Source of the DNA: Paracoccus amoyensis
Lineage (GTDB): Bacteria > Pseudomonadota > Alphaproteobacteria > Rhodobacterales > Rhodobacteraceae
Direction: 5' to 3'
Assembly: GCF_014490725.1 (NCBI RefSeq)
Contig: NZ_JACOQL010000004.1
Span: 310,001-374,000, forward strand
Length of the DNA: 64,000 nucleotides
Shown here: positions 27,500-36,417 of the stretch, one piece after another
Layout: each line of letters begins with the position of its first letter
Numbering within the stretch: position 1 is the stretch's first letter
The notes under the pieces: generated by a model
The model's input: the letters and a program-made list of their open reading frames with translations, nothing else
Databases searched by the model: none
What the model was told of the DNA's origin: nothing
Position numbers and translations under genes: made by a program

Positions 27500-28185
27500 G
27501 GCCGGGTGCTGACATACAGGCCTTCATGGGTCGCTTGGGCTATGAATTCGCTCAACCGGAACTGCTGATCCGTGCGTTGACGCACGGCTCTATCGCGACG
27601 GCGACGCGGCCCGACAATCAGCGGTTGGAGTTTCTGGGCGACCGCGTGCTTGGCCTTGTGATGGCCGAGGCGCTGTTCAAAGCCGACAAGGCCGCGCAGG
27701 AAGGCCAGCTTGCCCCCCGCTATAACACCTTGGTTCGGGGGGAAACCTGCGCCGCAGTTGCCCGCGATATCGGTCTGGGCGATGTGCTGAAACTGGGCCG
27801 GTCCGAGATGATGTCCGGCGGACGTCGCAAGGATGCCTTGCTGGCAGACGCGATGGAGGCGGTTCTGGCCGCGATCTATCTGGATGGCGGTTTTTCAGCT
27901 GCGGAACAGGTGATCCTGCGTCTGTGGGCAACCCGCCTTGCCAGCATCGACGACGACCCCCGCGATGCCAAGACCGCGTTGCAGGAATGGGCGCAGGCGC
28001 ATGGCATGCAGCCGCCTGCCTATGAACAAACCGCCCGCAGTGGCCCGGACCATGCGCCCGTGTTCCACATTACCGTGCGCCTTGACGATGGCAGCATGGC
28101 CGACGCCAAAGGCGCGGGCACCAAACGTAGCATCGAACAGGAAGCCGCGCAGAAATTGCTGTCCCGGCTGGAGGGCGGCCAATGA
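27496..28185 (+). CDS. rnc: Ribonuclease III
   Basis: Double-strand-specific endoribonuclease processing rRNA precursors and structured mRNAs. In the 229 residues the catalytic signature [13 protein letters not shown] is near residue 37 and a second acidic site lies in [17 protein letters not shown]-terminal dsRNA-binding domain starts near [14 protein letters not shown]. The likely start is the TTG at 27496, overlapping the lepB stop (TTGA); an in-frame ATG lies 10 codons later. Confidence 0.95.
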   Translation: MRPGADIQAFMGRLGYEFAQPELLIRALTHGSIATATRPDNQRLEFLGDRVLGLVMAEALFKADKAAQEGQLAPRYNTLVRGETCAAVARDIGLGDVLKLGRSEMMSGGRRKDALLADAMEAVLAAIYLDGGFSAAEQVILRLWATRLASIDDDPRDAKTALQEWAQAHGMQPPAYEQTARSGPDHAPVFHITVRLDDGSMADAKGAGTKRSIEQEAAQKLLSRLEGGQ

Positions 28186-29096
28186 CCGACACCGAAACCC
28201 GTGCTGGCTTTGTCGCCCTGATTGGCGAACCGAATGCCGGGAAATCAACCCTGCTGAACCAGATGGTCGGCGCCAAGGTCAGTATCGTCACCCATAAGGT
28301 GCAGACGACGCGCGCCCGTATCCGCGGCATCGCCATCGAAGGGGACGCCCAGATCGTCTTTGTCGACACCCCCGGCATCTTTCGCCCGCGTCGCAGGCTG
28401 GACCGCTCGATGGTGGCCGCCGCATGGGGCGGGGCGTCGGATGCCGATATCGTCTTGTTTCTGGTCGAAGCGCATCGCGGCATGACCGACGGTGTCAAGG
28501 CCATCATCGAGTCCCTGAAAGCAATGGACAGCAAAACGCCCGTCGCGCTGGTCATCAACAAGATCGATCGGGTGAAGGCCGAAGTGCTGCTGGCCCTGTC
28601 GCAAGAGTTGAACGCCGCTTATCCCTTTGCCCAGACCTTCATGATCTCGGCCGAACGTGGGTATGGCTGTGCCGATCTGCGCGAATGGCTGGCGGCGAAC
28701 CTGCCGGTCAGCCCGTGGCTTTACCCCGAAGATCAGATCGCCGACCTGCCCATGCGCATGATCGCCGCTGAAATCACCCGCGAAAAGCTGACCCTACGGC
28801 TGCATGAAGAAATCCCCTATCAGCTGACGGTCGAGACCGAAGCCTGGGAGGAGCGCAAGGACGGCAGCGCCCGCGTGGATCAGATCATCTACGTGGCCCG
28901 CGACGGCCACAAGGGTATCGTGCTGGGCAAACACGGTGAAACCATCAAATCCGTCAGCCAGGCCGCACGGCTGGAGCTTGAGGAATTCATGGGCCGCCGC
29001 GTCCACCTGTTCCTGCAGGTCAAAGTGCGCGAGAACTGGCAGGAAGAGGCAGAACGCTATGGCGAGATCGGCCTTGATTTCCGCGATGGCGACTGA
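28182..29096 (+). CDS. era: GTPase Era
   Basis: Essential GTPase that binds the 3' end of 16S rRNA during 30S assembly. In the 304 residues the GTPase motifs are GEPNAGKST (G1), DTPGI (G3) and NKID (G4). A C-terminal KH domain includes [18 protein letters not shown]. The start overlaps the rnc stop (ATGA). rnc and era adjacency is conserved across bacteria. Confidence 0.97.
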   Translation: MTDTETRAGFVALIGEPNAGKSTLLNQMVGAKVSIVTHKVQTTRARIRGIAIEGDAQIVFVDTPGIFRPRRRLDRSMVAAAWGGASDADIVLFLVEAHRGMTDGVKAIIESLKAMDSKTPVALVINKIDRVKAEVLLALSQELNAAYPFAQTFMISAERGYGCADLREWLAANLPVSPWLYPEDQIADLPMRMIAAEITREKLTLRLHEEIPYQLTVETEAWEERKDGSARVDQIIYVARDGHKGIVLGKHGETIKSVSQAARLELEEFMGRRVHLFLQVKVRENWQEEAERYGEIGLDFRDGD

Positions 29097-29099
29097 TCC

Positions 29100-29432
29100 A
29101 TGCCGGAACCCCGTCTCGCCACCGAAATCTGGGTTTCCGCCTATCTGAAACGTCTGGGCCTTGCCAATATTCCCGCCTATGTCACCGCCCATGGCGATAA
29201 CACGGCGGGCGCGGTGCTGGTCAAATGCGCCCTGTTGAACGGCTCTGCCCAGCTATGGGCGCGGGAATGGGACTTTGACACCGACACCCGCGACTGGCGC
29301 ATCACGTTACAGGCGGAAGAGCGTGCGGTGGATGAGGCGATCCAGCGGCAGCGCGGCTTTGATCCTGATCTGTGGGTGGTCGAGGTGGAAAGCCGCGAGG
29401 GGCGGGTGCTGTTGGGCGAAGACGGGCTGTAA
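29100..29432 (+). CDS. DUF1491 family protein
   Basis: Small soluble protein of 110 residues, recognised as the alphaproteobacterial DUF1491 family by LATEIWVSAYLKRL near the start and QRQRGFDPDLWVVEVESREGR near the end. It follows era by three bases and belongs to the same transcript. No reaction is known. Confidence 0.82.
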   Translation: MPEPRLATEIWVSAYLKRLGLANIPAYVTAHGDNTAGAVLVKCALLNGSAQLWAREWDFDTDTRDWRITLQAEERAVDEAIQRQRGFDPDLWVVEVESREGRVLLGEDGL

Positions 29433-29455
29433 CTGTTCGGCCGTAACTGTTCGGC
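29429..29455. repeat. 13-base direct repeat at the DUF1491 stop
   Basis: GTAACTGTTCGGC occurs twice, at 29429-29441 and 29443-29455, with a 14-base period; the first copy includes the stop codon. A replication-slippage duplication is the simplest reading. Confidence 0.7.
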
Positions 29456-29541
29456 TGTGCAATTGCTGTTACCCTCCCTGTGACATACGGGTGGTATTTC
29501 GCCCTCTGGTGCCGGCCCGAAACTAGGCATAAGGATCGGTT

Positions 29542-30474
29542 ATGACCACGGTTCCCGAACAGAATGTCGATTCGCCGCGTGGCTTGGTCTACGCGATTTC
29601 CGCCTATGTTTTATGGGGGTTTTTGCCCCTTTACATGAAGGCGCTGTCGCATGTGCCGCCGGCGGAAATCATCGCGCATCGTATTCTGTGGTCGCTGCCC
29701 ATCGCCGGGGCCGTGCTGCTGTGGCAGGGACGCGCGGGCGATGTGATAGCCGCTTTCAAAACGCCGCGTTTGCTGGCGATGGCGGCGCTGACGGCGGTGC
29801 TGATTTCGATCAACTGGCTGACCTATGTCTGGGCCATCGCCAATGATCACGCGCTGGACGCCGCGCTTGGTTACTACATCAACCCGCTGTTCAGCGTCTT
29901 TCTTGGCGCAACCCTGCTGGGCGAGCGGCTGACCAAGCTGCAACTGGTCGCGATTGCCCTTGCTGCCGCGGCCGTGATCCTGCTGACCATTCAGGCGGGC
30001 AGCCTGCCTTTGGTCGCGATCACCCTGACGCTTAGCTGGGGGTTCTATGCCTATTGCAAAAAGAAGCTGCCCCTTGGCCCGAATCAGGGGTTTACGCTTG
30101 AGGTTCTGATACTTGCGCCGCTGGCGATTGGCTGGCTGATCTGGCAGGCGGCGACCGGAACCACCCATTTCGGCGAAAACTGGACCGACACCTTGCTGCT
30201 GATCGGCTGCGGTCCTGTCACGGCGATCCCGCTGTTATTCTACGCAAATGGGGCCAAGCAATTGCGCCTGTCTACCATCGGTATCCTGCAATATATCGCG
30301 CCGACGATGATCTTCCTGACCGCTGTGTTCGTCTTTGGCGAGCCCTTTGGCACCGCACGAATGATCGCCTTCCCGATGATCTGGGCGTCGCTGGTGATCT
30401 ATTCCATCAGTCTGATCCAGCAATCCGGCGCAAGGCGTTTCGGGGCTGCCGATCGCACCCGTCGGATGCAATAA
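29542..30474 (+). CDS. rarD: EamA-family transporter RarD
   Basis: Membrane protein of 310 residues with about ten hydrophobic helices in two EamA-type halves, from the drug/metabolite transporter superfamily. AYVLWGFLPLYMKAL and EIIAHRILWSLP are RarD hallmarks, as is GPVTAIPLLFYANGAKQL in the second half. Substrate is unknown for most members. Preceded by AGGCATAAGGA about seven bases before the ATG. Confidence 0.92.
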   Translation: MTTVPEQNVDSPRGLVYAISAYVLWGFLPLYMKALSHVPPAEIIAHRILWSLPIAGAVLLWQGRAGDVIAAFKTPRLLAMAALTAVLISINWLTYVWAIANDHALDAALGYYINPLFSVFLGATLLGERLTKLQLVAIALAAAAVILLTIQAGSLPLVAITLTLSWGFYAYCKKKLPLGPNQGFTLEVLILAPLAIGWLIWQAATGTTHFGENWTDTLLLIGCGPVTAIPLLFYANGAKQLRLSTIGILQYIAPTMIFLTAVFVFGEPFGTARMIAFPMIWASLVIYSISLIQQSGARRFGAADRTRRMQ

Positions 30475-30540
30475 CCGCCGCCGCTTGGCAGGCGGGGGCT
30501 TAGCTGCCACATTGCCAAAATGGAAATGACAGAGGTGGCC

Positions 30541-30984
30541 ATGACCCTTCCAAGGCAAAGGGTGACGCTGATTACATTGGGCGTCGCTGATCTGGATCGT
30601 GCGCAGGCATTCTATGCCGCGTGGGGCTGGAAACCGCACGGAAAACCGCCACCGGGCGTCGCCTTCTATCAGATGGACGGGGCGGTTCTGGCGCTGTTCG
30701 GGCTGAAGGATCTGGCTGAAGACCAATGCAGACCAGCGGCCGAACTGGGCACCGGCGCCATGACGCTCGCCCAGAATTGCGCCGATGATGCGGAAACGGA
30801 CGCGGTTTTCAACGCTGCGCTGGCTGCCGGGGCGACCTTGCTGAAAAACCCTGTGAAGGTGTTCTGGGGCGGCTATTCCGGCTATTTTGCCGATCCCGAT
30901 GGACATGTCTGGGAGATTGCAACCAACCCTTTCTGGCCGTTAAGCGAGGATGGTCGCTTGACCTTGCCGGACATGCAGGACTGA
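30541..30984 (+). CDS. VOC superfamily (glyoxalase/bleomycin resistance-like) protein
   Basis: Protein of 147 residues with two beta-alpha-beta-beta-beta modules of the vicinal oxygen chelate fold: ITLGVADLDRAQAFYAAWGW at the start and GGYSGYFADPDGHVWEIA near the end. The latter carries the usual histidine and glutamate metal ligands. I prefer the ATG at 30541, after AGAGGTGG, over one seven codons upstream. Its stop is three bases before the recO start. Confidence 0.82.
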   Translation: MTLPRQRVTLITLGVADLDRAQAFYAAWGWKPHGKPPPGVAFYQMDGAVLALFGLKDLAEDQCRPAAELGTGAMTLAQNCADDAETDAVFNAALAAGATLLKNPVKVFWGGYSGYFADPDGHVWEIATNPFWPLSEDGRLTLPDMQD

Positions 30985-30987
30985 TCC

Positions 30988-31716
30988 GTGGAATGGTTGG
31001 CTGAGGGCACGGTGATCGCGCGCCGCCCGCATGGCGAAAATGCCGTCATCATTGATGTCCTGACGGCCGAATATGGGCGTTGCTCGGGCCTTGTTCCTGG
31101 GGGGGCATCGCAAAAACGTGCGGCGATGCTGCAACCGGGTAGCCGGCTTGAACTGCGCTGGCGGGCCCGGCGTGACGATCAGCTTGGCACATTCGCAGCA
31201 GAACCTGTGCGCCTGCGCTCGGCCATTATGGGCGATGCTTTGGCATTGGCGGGGTTGAATGCGGTCAGTGCGCTGCTGGTTTTCACGCTGCCGGAACGTG
31301 ACCCGCATCCCCGTCTTGCCGCCGCAACCGAGCTGCTGCTGGATCAAATGGAACAGGGGACCGATTGGGCGCAGGATTATCTGCACTGGGAAATGCGGCT
31401 GCTGGATGAGATGGGCTTTGGCCTTGATCTGACGAGCTGTGCGGTCACGGGCGTGCGCGAAGGGTTGGCCTATGTCAGCCCCAGATCAGGTCGGGCAGTC
31501 AGTCGGGCGGCTGCGGGGGAATGGGCTGACAGGCTGTTGCCACTGCCCGCGATCCTTGGCGGCGCGGGCGACAACCGTGGGCGCGGGATCGAGGAGGGGT
31601 TAGCGATTACCGGGCATTTTCTGGAACACCAGATCGCAACCGAAATGGTTGGGCGGCAGTTGCCAGCCGCCCGGAACCGTCTGATACGGCGGCTGATCAA
31701 AGATCAGCCGGGCTAA
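30988..31716 (+). CDS. recO: DNA repair protein RecO
   Basis: Recombination mediator of the RecFOR pathway, which loads RecA onto SSB-coated DNA. In the 242 residues the N-terminal OB fold starts MEWLAEGTVIARRPHGENAVI, and a helical region follows with GFGLDLTSCAVTG and YVSPRSGRAVS. Residue pattern and length are typical of alphaproteobacterial RecO. A start of GTG at 30988 is used. Confidence 0.94.
   Translation: MEWLAEGTVIARRPHGENAVIIDVLTAEYGRCSGLVPGGASQKRAAMLQPGSRLELRWRARRDDQLGTFAAEPVRLRSAIMGDALALAGLNAVSALLVFTLPERDPHPRLAAATELLLDQMEQGTDWAQDYLHWEMRLLDEMGFGLDLTSCAVTGVREGLAYVSPRSGRAVSRAAAGEWADRLLPLPAILGGAGDNRGRGIEEGLAITGHFLEHQIATEMVGRQLPAARNRLIRRLIKDQPG
31690..31710 (+). terminator. Hairpin over the end of recO
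   Basis: Perfect 9-base-pair stem CGGCTGATC / GATCAGCCG with an AAA loop inside the last codons of recO, followed by GGCTAAGGTTTT. Position between convergent genes suits a terminator; the U-tract is weak and displaced. Confidence 0.45.
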
Positions 31717-31720
31717 GGTT

Positions 31721-32188
31721 TTACTGCATGCCCTGCTGACCGCGTGCGGCCTCAAGTGCGCTGATCTGATCGCGCTTGGGCACGCCGCGTTCAAAGATCA
31801 GCCAGGTCTGGGGCGCTTTCACCTTCAACACACCACCGTAATATTCAACCGTCGTGGCGCTTTGCAGCGTCTGGAAGAAGCGGCTTTCCAGATTCTGATT
31901 GTTTGAACATGGCACGTTCGAGGTGTTGATCTGGCCCAGTGCCAGCGCGGGCAGTTCTGCGGTGTTTTCGACGGTGTAGCCGTTGCACGGACCATGGCCC
32001 GACAAACGCTTTTCCTCGATTTTCAGCGTGACATCACGCAGTGGCACAGTGCCGCCGCCAATGCCGACCAGCACATAGTCACCAAACGGGATGCCGCCAA
32101 GCGAGGTTTTGGGTGCAGGGTCTTCACAGGCTGCGACAGCGAAAATGGCCGCAGCAGCGGTGACGGCCAGAAAGGGACGACTGAACAT
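31721..32188 (-). CDS. META-domain (HslJ-like) lipoprotein
   Basis: Predicted lipoprotein of 155 residues: the signal sequence ends in the lipobox VAAC. The mature domain resembles the META/HslJ family, with LSGHGPCNGYT matching its conserved GxCN-type turn. A second cysteine in NVPCSNNQ could pair with it. The family is linked to heat-shock and novobiocin phenotypes in E. coli, but its molecular role is unclear. It converges with recO, four bases away. Confidence 0.75.
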   Translation of the reverse strand: MFSRPFLAVTAAAAIFAVAACEDPAPKTSLGGIPFGDYVLVGIGGGTVPLRDVTLKIEEKRLSGHGPCNGYTVENTAELPALALGQINTSNVPCSNNQNLESRFFQTLQSATTVEYYGGVLKVKAPQTWLIFERGVPKRDQISALEAARGQQGMQ

Positions 32189-32263
32189 CTAAGGGCTCCT
32201 TCAGAACGCAAGGCAATCGCGGTGGTGACCGCGAATTGCCGGATAGATTACAGCAATCCTTAT

Positions 32264-33871
32264 TCAGCCCAATAGGCGACGCGCAATAACTTGCGCCTGA
32301 ATCTCTGCTGCACCCTCAAAAATATTTAGGATGCGTGCGTCACAAAGCACACGGCTGATCTGATATTCCAGCGCAAAGCCGTTTCCGCCATGAATTTGCA
32401 GGGCGTTATCGGCATTTGCCCATGCCACGCGCGCGCCCAGCAGTTTGGCCATTCCTGCCTCCAGATCACAGCGATGTCCCTGATCCTTTTCGCGGGCGCT
32501 GAAATAGGTCAGCTGGCGGGCGATCATGATTTCAACGGCCATCATCGCCAGCTTGTCGGCAACGCGCGGAAAGGCGATCAGCGACTTGCCGAATTGCTTA
32601 CGGTCCAGCGCATATTGCAGACCAAGTTCCAGCGCGTTCTGCGCCACGCCGATCGCGCGGGCGGCGGTCTGGATACGGGCGGACTCGAAGGTCTGCATCA
32701 ACTGCTTGAAGCCCTGGCCGGTCTGGCCACCCAGCAGGTTTTCGCCCTTCACCACAAGCCCGTCAAAGGCCAGTTCGTATTCCTTCATCCCGCGATAGCC
32801 CAGAACCTCGATCTCTCCTCCGGTCATGCCGGGGGTGGGGAAGGGGTTTTCATCGGTGCCGGGCGTCTTTTCGGCGATGAACATGGACAGGCCGCGATAA
32901 TCGGTCGTGTCGGGATCGGTGCGGGCCAGCAGCGTCATGATATGCGTGCGGGCCGCATGGGTGATCCATGTCTTGTTGCCGGTGACTTTCCAGCTGTCTC
33001 CATCCTTCACCGCACGGGTGCGCAGGCTGCCAAGGTCGGATCCGGTATTCGGTTCAGTAAAGACAGCGGTGGGCAGGATTTCCCCACTGGCCAGTTTGGG
33101 CAACCAATGGGCCTTCTGTTCATCCGTGCCGCCGCCAAGGATCAGTTCTGCGGCGATTTCGCTGCGGGTGCCAAGACTGCCAACGCCGATATAGCCGCGT
33201 GACAGTTCTTCGCTGACGACGACCATTGCTGCCTTGGACATGCCCAGACCGCCCAGATTTTCAGGAATGGTCAGGCCAAAGACGCCCAGTTCGGCCAATT
33301 CGTTGATGATTTCCAGCGGGATCAGTTCGTCTTTCAGATGCCATTCATGGGCATAGGGGACGACCTTGTCATCGGTCCAGCGGCGGAACTGATCGCGGAT
33401 CATCTCCAGATCTTCGTCCAGACCCGTCTTGCCAAAGGTTGCACTGCCCCGGTTGTCGGCAATCAGGGCGGCCAGCCTGGCCCGCGCATCCGGCGTATTG
33501 CCTGCCATCAGGTCGCGTGCGGCATCTGATGGCTGCCAGTCGATGTCCAGATCGGACAGGCGGGCAAATTCGGTCTGGCTCATCGGGATGCCGCCCAGGA
33601 TCTGGGTCAGATACTCACCAAAGCCGATTTGCGCGATCAGTTGCTCGGTCTCGCCGGTCGCCGTTTCGGCCCATGCGCCAAACTGCGTCAGCGCCTCGAC
33701 ATAGGTTGCCAGCCAGGATAGCGCATGGGCAGCATGCTGATGCACTTCCAATGCTTCGGCATCAGGGCGGCCATTGGGGGCAACACGGGCACGCAACGCG
33801 TCGGTTGCGCGGCTTTGCAATTCCTGAATCTCGGTCAAAACGACGGCTGTTTGTGACTGCATATCTTTCAT
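32264..33871 (-). CDS. mcd: (2S)-methylsuccinyl-CoA dehydrogenase
   Basis: FAD enzyme of the ethylmalonyl-CoA pathway that oxidises methylsuccinyl-CoA to mesaconyl-CoA. The protein has an N-terminal extension of roughly 150 residues before a complete acyl-CoA dehydrogenase fold (FGLTIPENLGGLGMSKAAM, FTEPNTGSDLGSLRTR, GNKTWITHAA, ALQIHGGNGFALEYQISR, LNIFEGAAEIQAQVIARRLL). As I recall, that extension distinguishes Mcd from ordinary acyl-CoA dehydrogenases and is present in characterised Paracoccus and Rhodobacter enzymes. I chose the ATG at 33871 (MKDMQSQTAV), preceded by AAAGGA, giving 535 residues; the frame stays open to 34009. Electrons would pass to ETF and ETF-QO (20.5 kb). Confidence 0.88.
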   Translation of the reverse strand: MKDMQSQTAVVLTEIQELQSRATDALRARVAPNGRPDAEALEVHQHAAHALSWLATYVEALTQFGAWAETATGETEQLIAQIGFGEYLTQILGGIPMSQTEFARLSDLDIDWQPSDAARDLMAGNTPDARARLAALIADNRGSATFGKTGLDEDLEMIRDQFRRWTDDKVVPYAHEWHLKDELIPLEIINELAELGVFGLTIPENLGGLGMSKAAMVVVSEELSRGYIGVGSLGTRSEIAAELILGGGTDEQKAHWLPKLASGEILPTAVFTEPNTGSDLGSLRTRAVKDGDSWKVTGNKTWITHAARTHIMTLLARTDPDTTDYRGLSMFIAEKTPGTDENPFPTPGMTGGEIEVLGYRGMKEYELAFDGLVVKGENLLGGQTGQGFKQLMQTFESARIQTAARAIGVAQNALELGLQYALDRKQFGKSLIAFPRVADKLAMMAVEIMIARQLTYFSAREKDQGHRCDLEAGMAKLLGARVAWANADNALQIHGGNGFALEYQISRVLCDARILNIFEGAAEIQAQVIARRLLG

Positions 33872-34052
33872 CGACTCGTCCTTTGCGGCGTTGCAGCATT
33901 GGTAGGTCGTTTGCAGTCGCAGCGCAACTATAATGCGCAATCGCGCAAATTTTAGAACGAATATGTCCGCGACGTAATTCGCGATCGGCACGGAGGCCGG
34001 TTCATTCAAAACCGGGATTTTCTTTTCTGAATCCAGCGTCTAGCGTGCAGGC

Positions 34053-34817
34053 ATGTTTGGACTGGACCCTTGGCAATTCTGGGCAATCGTTGCGATCACG
34101 GGCTTTGCGGGCTTTGTGAAAGGTGCCATTGGTTTCGCAATGCCGATGATCATGATGTCGGCTTTCAGTTCGATCCTGCCTGCACAGGTGGCGCTTGCCT
34201 GCCTGATCATGCCGACGCTGTTCACCAACATCCAGCAATCCTTTCGCTTTGGCCGGGCCGAGGTGAAAAAATCCGTCTACATCTATCGCTGGCATATCGC
34301 GATGGTGCTGATCTTCATCTGCGTCTCTGCCGGGTTTGCCAAAGCGATCCCGCAGTCGTGGATGTATATCCTGCTGGGCGTTCCGATTGTCGCCTTCGCG
34401 ATCTGGCAGCTTTCGGGGCGACCCATTGTTCTGGACATGCATCACCGCCGCCGGGCCGAGATCGTGACAGGCATCATCGGCGGTCTTTATGGCGGAATTT
34501 CCGGCATCTGGGGGCCGCCGCTGATCGTCTATCTGCTATCCACCGGTGTAAGTAAGGCGGAACAGATGCGGGTTCAGGGCATCGTGTTCCTGTTGGGCGC
34601 GATTACGCTGCTTGTCGCGCATCTGTTTTCGGGCATCCTGAATGCGCAGACGCTGCCTTTGTCGCTGATCCTGTGCATTCCGGCGTTTCTGGGAATGCAA
34701 CTGGGCTTCGCCTTGCATGACCGCATGGATGTGAGGCAATTTAGGCGCTGGACGCTGATCCTGCTTATCGTGACCGGACTGAACCTTGTCCGGCGTGCAT
34801 TTCAAATCGGATTTTGA
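34053..34817 (+). CDS. TauE/SafE family sulfite or organic-anion exporter
   Basis: Membrane protein of 254 residues with about eight helices in two repeats; [18 protein letters not shown] and [20 protein letters not shown] are the family signatures. Members export sulfite, sulfoacetate or other anions, but no sulfur genes flank this one. dapE begins two bases after its stop, so co-transcription is likely. Confidence 0.88.
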   Translation: MFGLDPWQFWAIVAITGFAGFVKGAIGFAMPMIMMSAFSSILPAQVALACLIMPTLFTNIQQSFRFGRAEVKKSVYIYRWHIAMVLIFICVSAGFAKAIPQSWMYILLGVPIVAFAIWQLSGRPIVLDMHHRRRAEIVTGIIGGLYGGISGIWGPPLIVYLLSTGVSKAEQMRVQGIVFLLGAITLLVAHLFSGILNAQTLPLSLILCIPAFLGMQLGFALHDRMDVRQFRRWTLILLIVTGLNLVRRAFQIGF

Positions 34818-34819
34818 CC

Positions 34820-35959
34820 ATGACCGACGCAGCCGACCTGACGGCGAAACTGATCCGTTGCCCATCCGTCACCCCGATCGAGGGGGGCGCGCTTGTCCTG
34901 TTGGCCGATATGCTGACCGCCGCAGGGTTCGAGGTGCAGCGCGTTGACCGCAACGACATCCCCAACCTTTTTGCCCGGTGGGGCGTGAAGGGCGCGAACA
35001 AGACCTTTGGCTTCAATGGCCATACCGATGTCGTGCCGCCCGGTGATCTGGGGTCATGGACGCATCCGCCCTTTTCAGGCCATGTCGAGGATGGCGTGAT
35101 CTGGGGGCGCGGCGCGACGGATATGAAATCGGGTGTCGCGTCTTTTGTCGCGGCGGCGATTGATTTCGTGACCGAAACCCCACCCGATGGAGCGGTCGTG
35201 CTGACCATTACCGGCGACGAAGAAGGTGCGGGCCGCGACGGAACCAGGGCGTTGTTGGACTGGATGGACGCCCAAGGCGAGCGGATGGATGTCTGCATCG
35301 TCGGCGAGCCGTCAAACCCTGACGTGATGGGTGAGATGATGAAGATCGGGCGCCGCGGCTCGGTCACGTTCCACATTGCGGCAAGGGGCGTGCAGGGGCA
35401 TGCGGCCTATCCGCACCGGGCGAAAAATCCGCTGCACGCGCTGACCCGTTTTCTGAATGAGCTGATCGCTGAACCGCTGGATCAGGGCACCGATCATTTC
35501 GATGCGTCGGGGTTGCAGATCACATCGATTGATTGCGGCAACCCGGCATCCAACGTGATCCCGGAAAAGGCGACGGCGGTGATCAATATTCGCTTCAACG
35601 ACCTGCATACAGGTGCGTCACTGACGGCGGATCTGGCCGAACGGGCCCGCAAAATCAGCGAAGAAACCGGCGTTACCCTGACGCTAGAGGCTGATATCAG
35701 CGGTGAAGCCTTCCTGACCAAACCGGGCCCCTTTGTCGATCTGGTGCGCGATATTGTCACGCAGGAAACCGGGCGGGTGCCGGTCCTGTCAACCTCGGGC
35801 GGGACATCGGATGCGCGGTTCGTCAAGGACCACTGTCCGGTGCTGGAATTCGGCCTGGTCGGACATTTCATGCATCAGGTGGACGAACGTGTCCCGGCCG
35901 CACAAATTCATCAATTGAAGGCGATCTATCAGCGGATACTGAAGGAATACTTCGAATGA
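34820..35959 (+). CDS. dapE: Succinyl-diaminopimelate desuccinylase
   Basis: Zinc-dependent M20 hydrolase that removes succinate from N-succinyl-LL-diaminopimelate in the lysine/peptidoglycan pathway. In the 379 residues, metal and catalytic residues are visible in [22 protein letters not shown] and [10 protein letters not shown], with a later [12 protein letters not shown] carrying the last histidine. The ATG at 34820 is preferred to a TTG two codons upstream. lysA, acting at the end of the same pathway, lies at 59 kb. Confidence 0.95.
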   Translation: MTDAADLTAKLIRCPSVTPIEGGALVLLADMLTAAGFEVQRVDRNDIPNLFARWGVKGANKTFGFNGHTDVVPPGDLGSWTHPPFSGHVEDGVIWGRGATDMKSGVASFVAAAIDFVTETPPDGAVVLTITGDEEGAGRDGTRALLDWMDAQGERMDVCIVGEPSNPDVMGEMMKIGRRGSVTFHIAARGVQGHAAYPHRAKNPLHALTRFLNELIAEPLDQGTDHFDASGLQITSIDCGNPASNVIPEKATAVINIRFNDLHTGASLTADLAERARKISEETGVTLTLEADISGEAFLTKPGPFVDLVRDIVTQETGRVPVLSTSGGTSDARFVKDHCPVLEFGLVGHFMHQVDERVPAAQIHQLKAIYQRILKEYFE

Positions 35960-36372
35960 GAATCGAACTGACCGACGATCTGGCGACCTGTCACGCTTTG
36001 CGGCGCGCTGTCTTTGTTGAAGAGCAAGGCATTGCCGAGGTGGATGAATGGGACGATCTGGACGGTCAGGCGATGCACCTGTTGGCATGGCAGGATGGCG
36101 AAGCGGTGGGCACGGCGCGAATATTGCTGGACGGCACGACCGGCAAGATCGGGCGCGTCTGCGTCCTGTCAGATGCCCGTGGAACCGGACTCGGAGCACA
36201 GCTGATCCGTGCTGCGGTTGACGTGCTTCGGTCCCGTCAGGGGATCAAACACGCAATGCTGGGCGCGCAGGAACATGCGATCGGCTTCTATGAAAAGCTG
36301 GGTTTCCGGGTTATCAGCGATGTCTATGACGATGCGGGGATTCCGCATTACAATATGGTTCGCGAACTTTAA
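35956..36372 (+). CDS. GNAT family N-acetyltransferase (ElaA/YjcF-like)
   Basis: Acetyl-CoA-dependent transferase of 138 residues: [22 protein letters not shown] near the start is typical of the ElaA/YjcF type. The acetyl-CoA pyrophosphate loop is in [15 protein letters not shown], and [25 protein letters not shown] closes the domain. The start overlaps the dapE stop (ATGA). Substrate unknown. Confidence 0.86.
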   Translation: MRIELTDDLATCHALRRAVFVEEQGIAEVDEWDDLDGQAMHLLAWQDGEAVGTARILLDGTTGKIGRVCVLSDARGTGLGAQLIRAAVDVLRSRQGIKHAMLGAQEHAIGFYEKLGFRVISDVYDDAGIPHYNMVREL

Positions 36373-36417
36373 TCGCGCCCACTGCGTTTTCCTTTCCGCA
36401 TCTGTTAGGTTGCCGAC

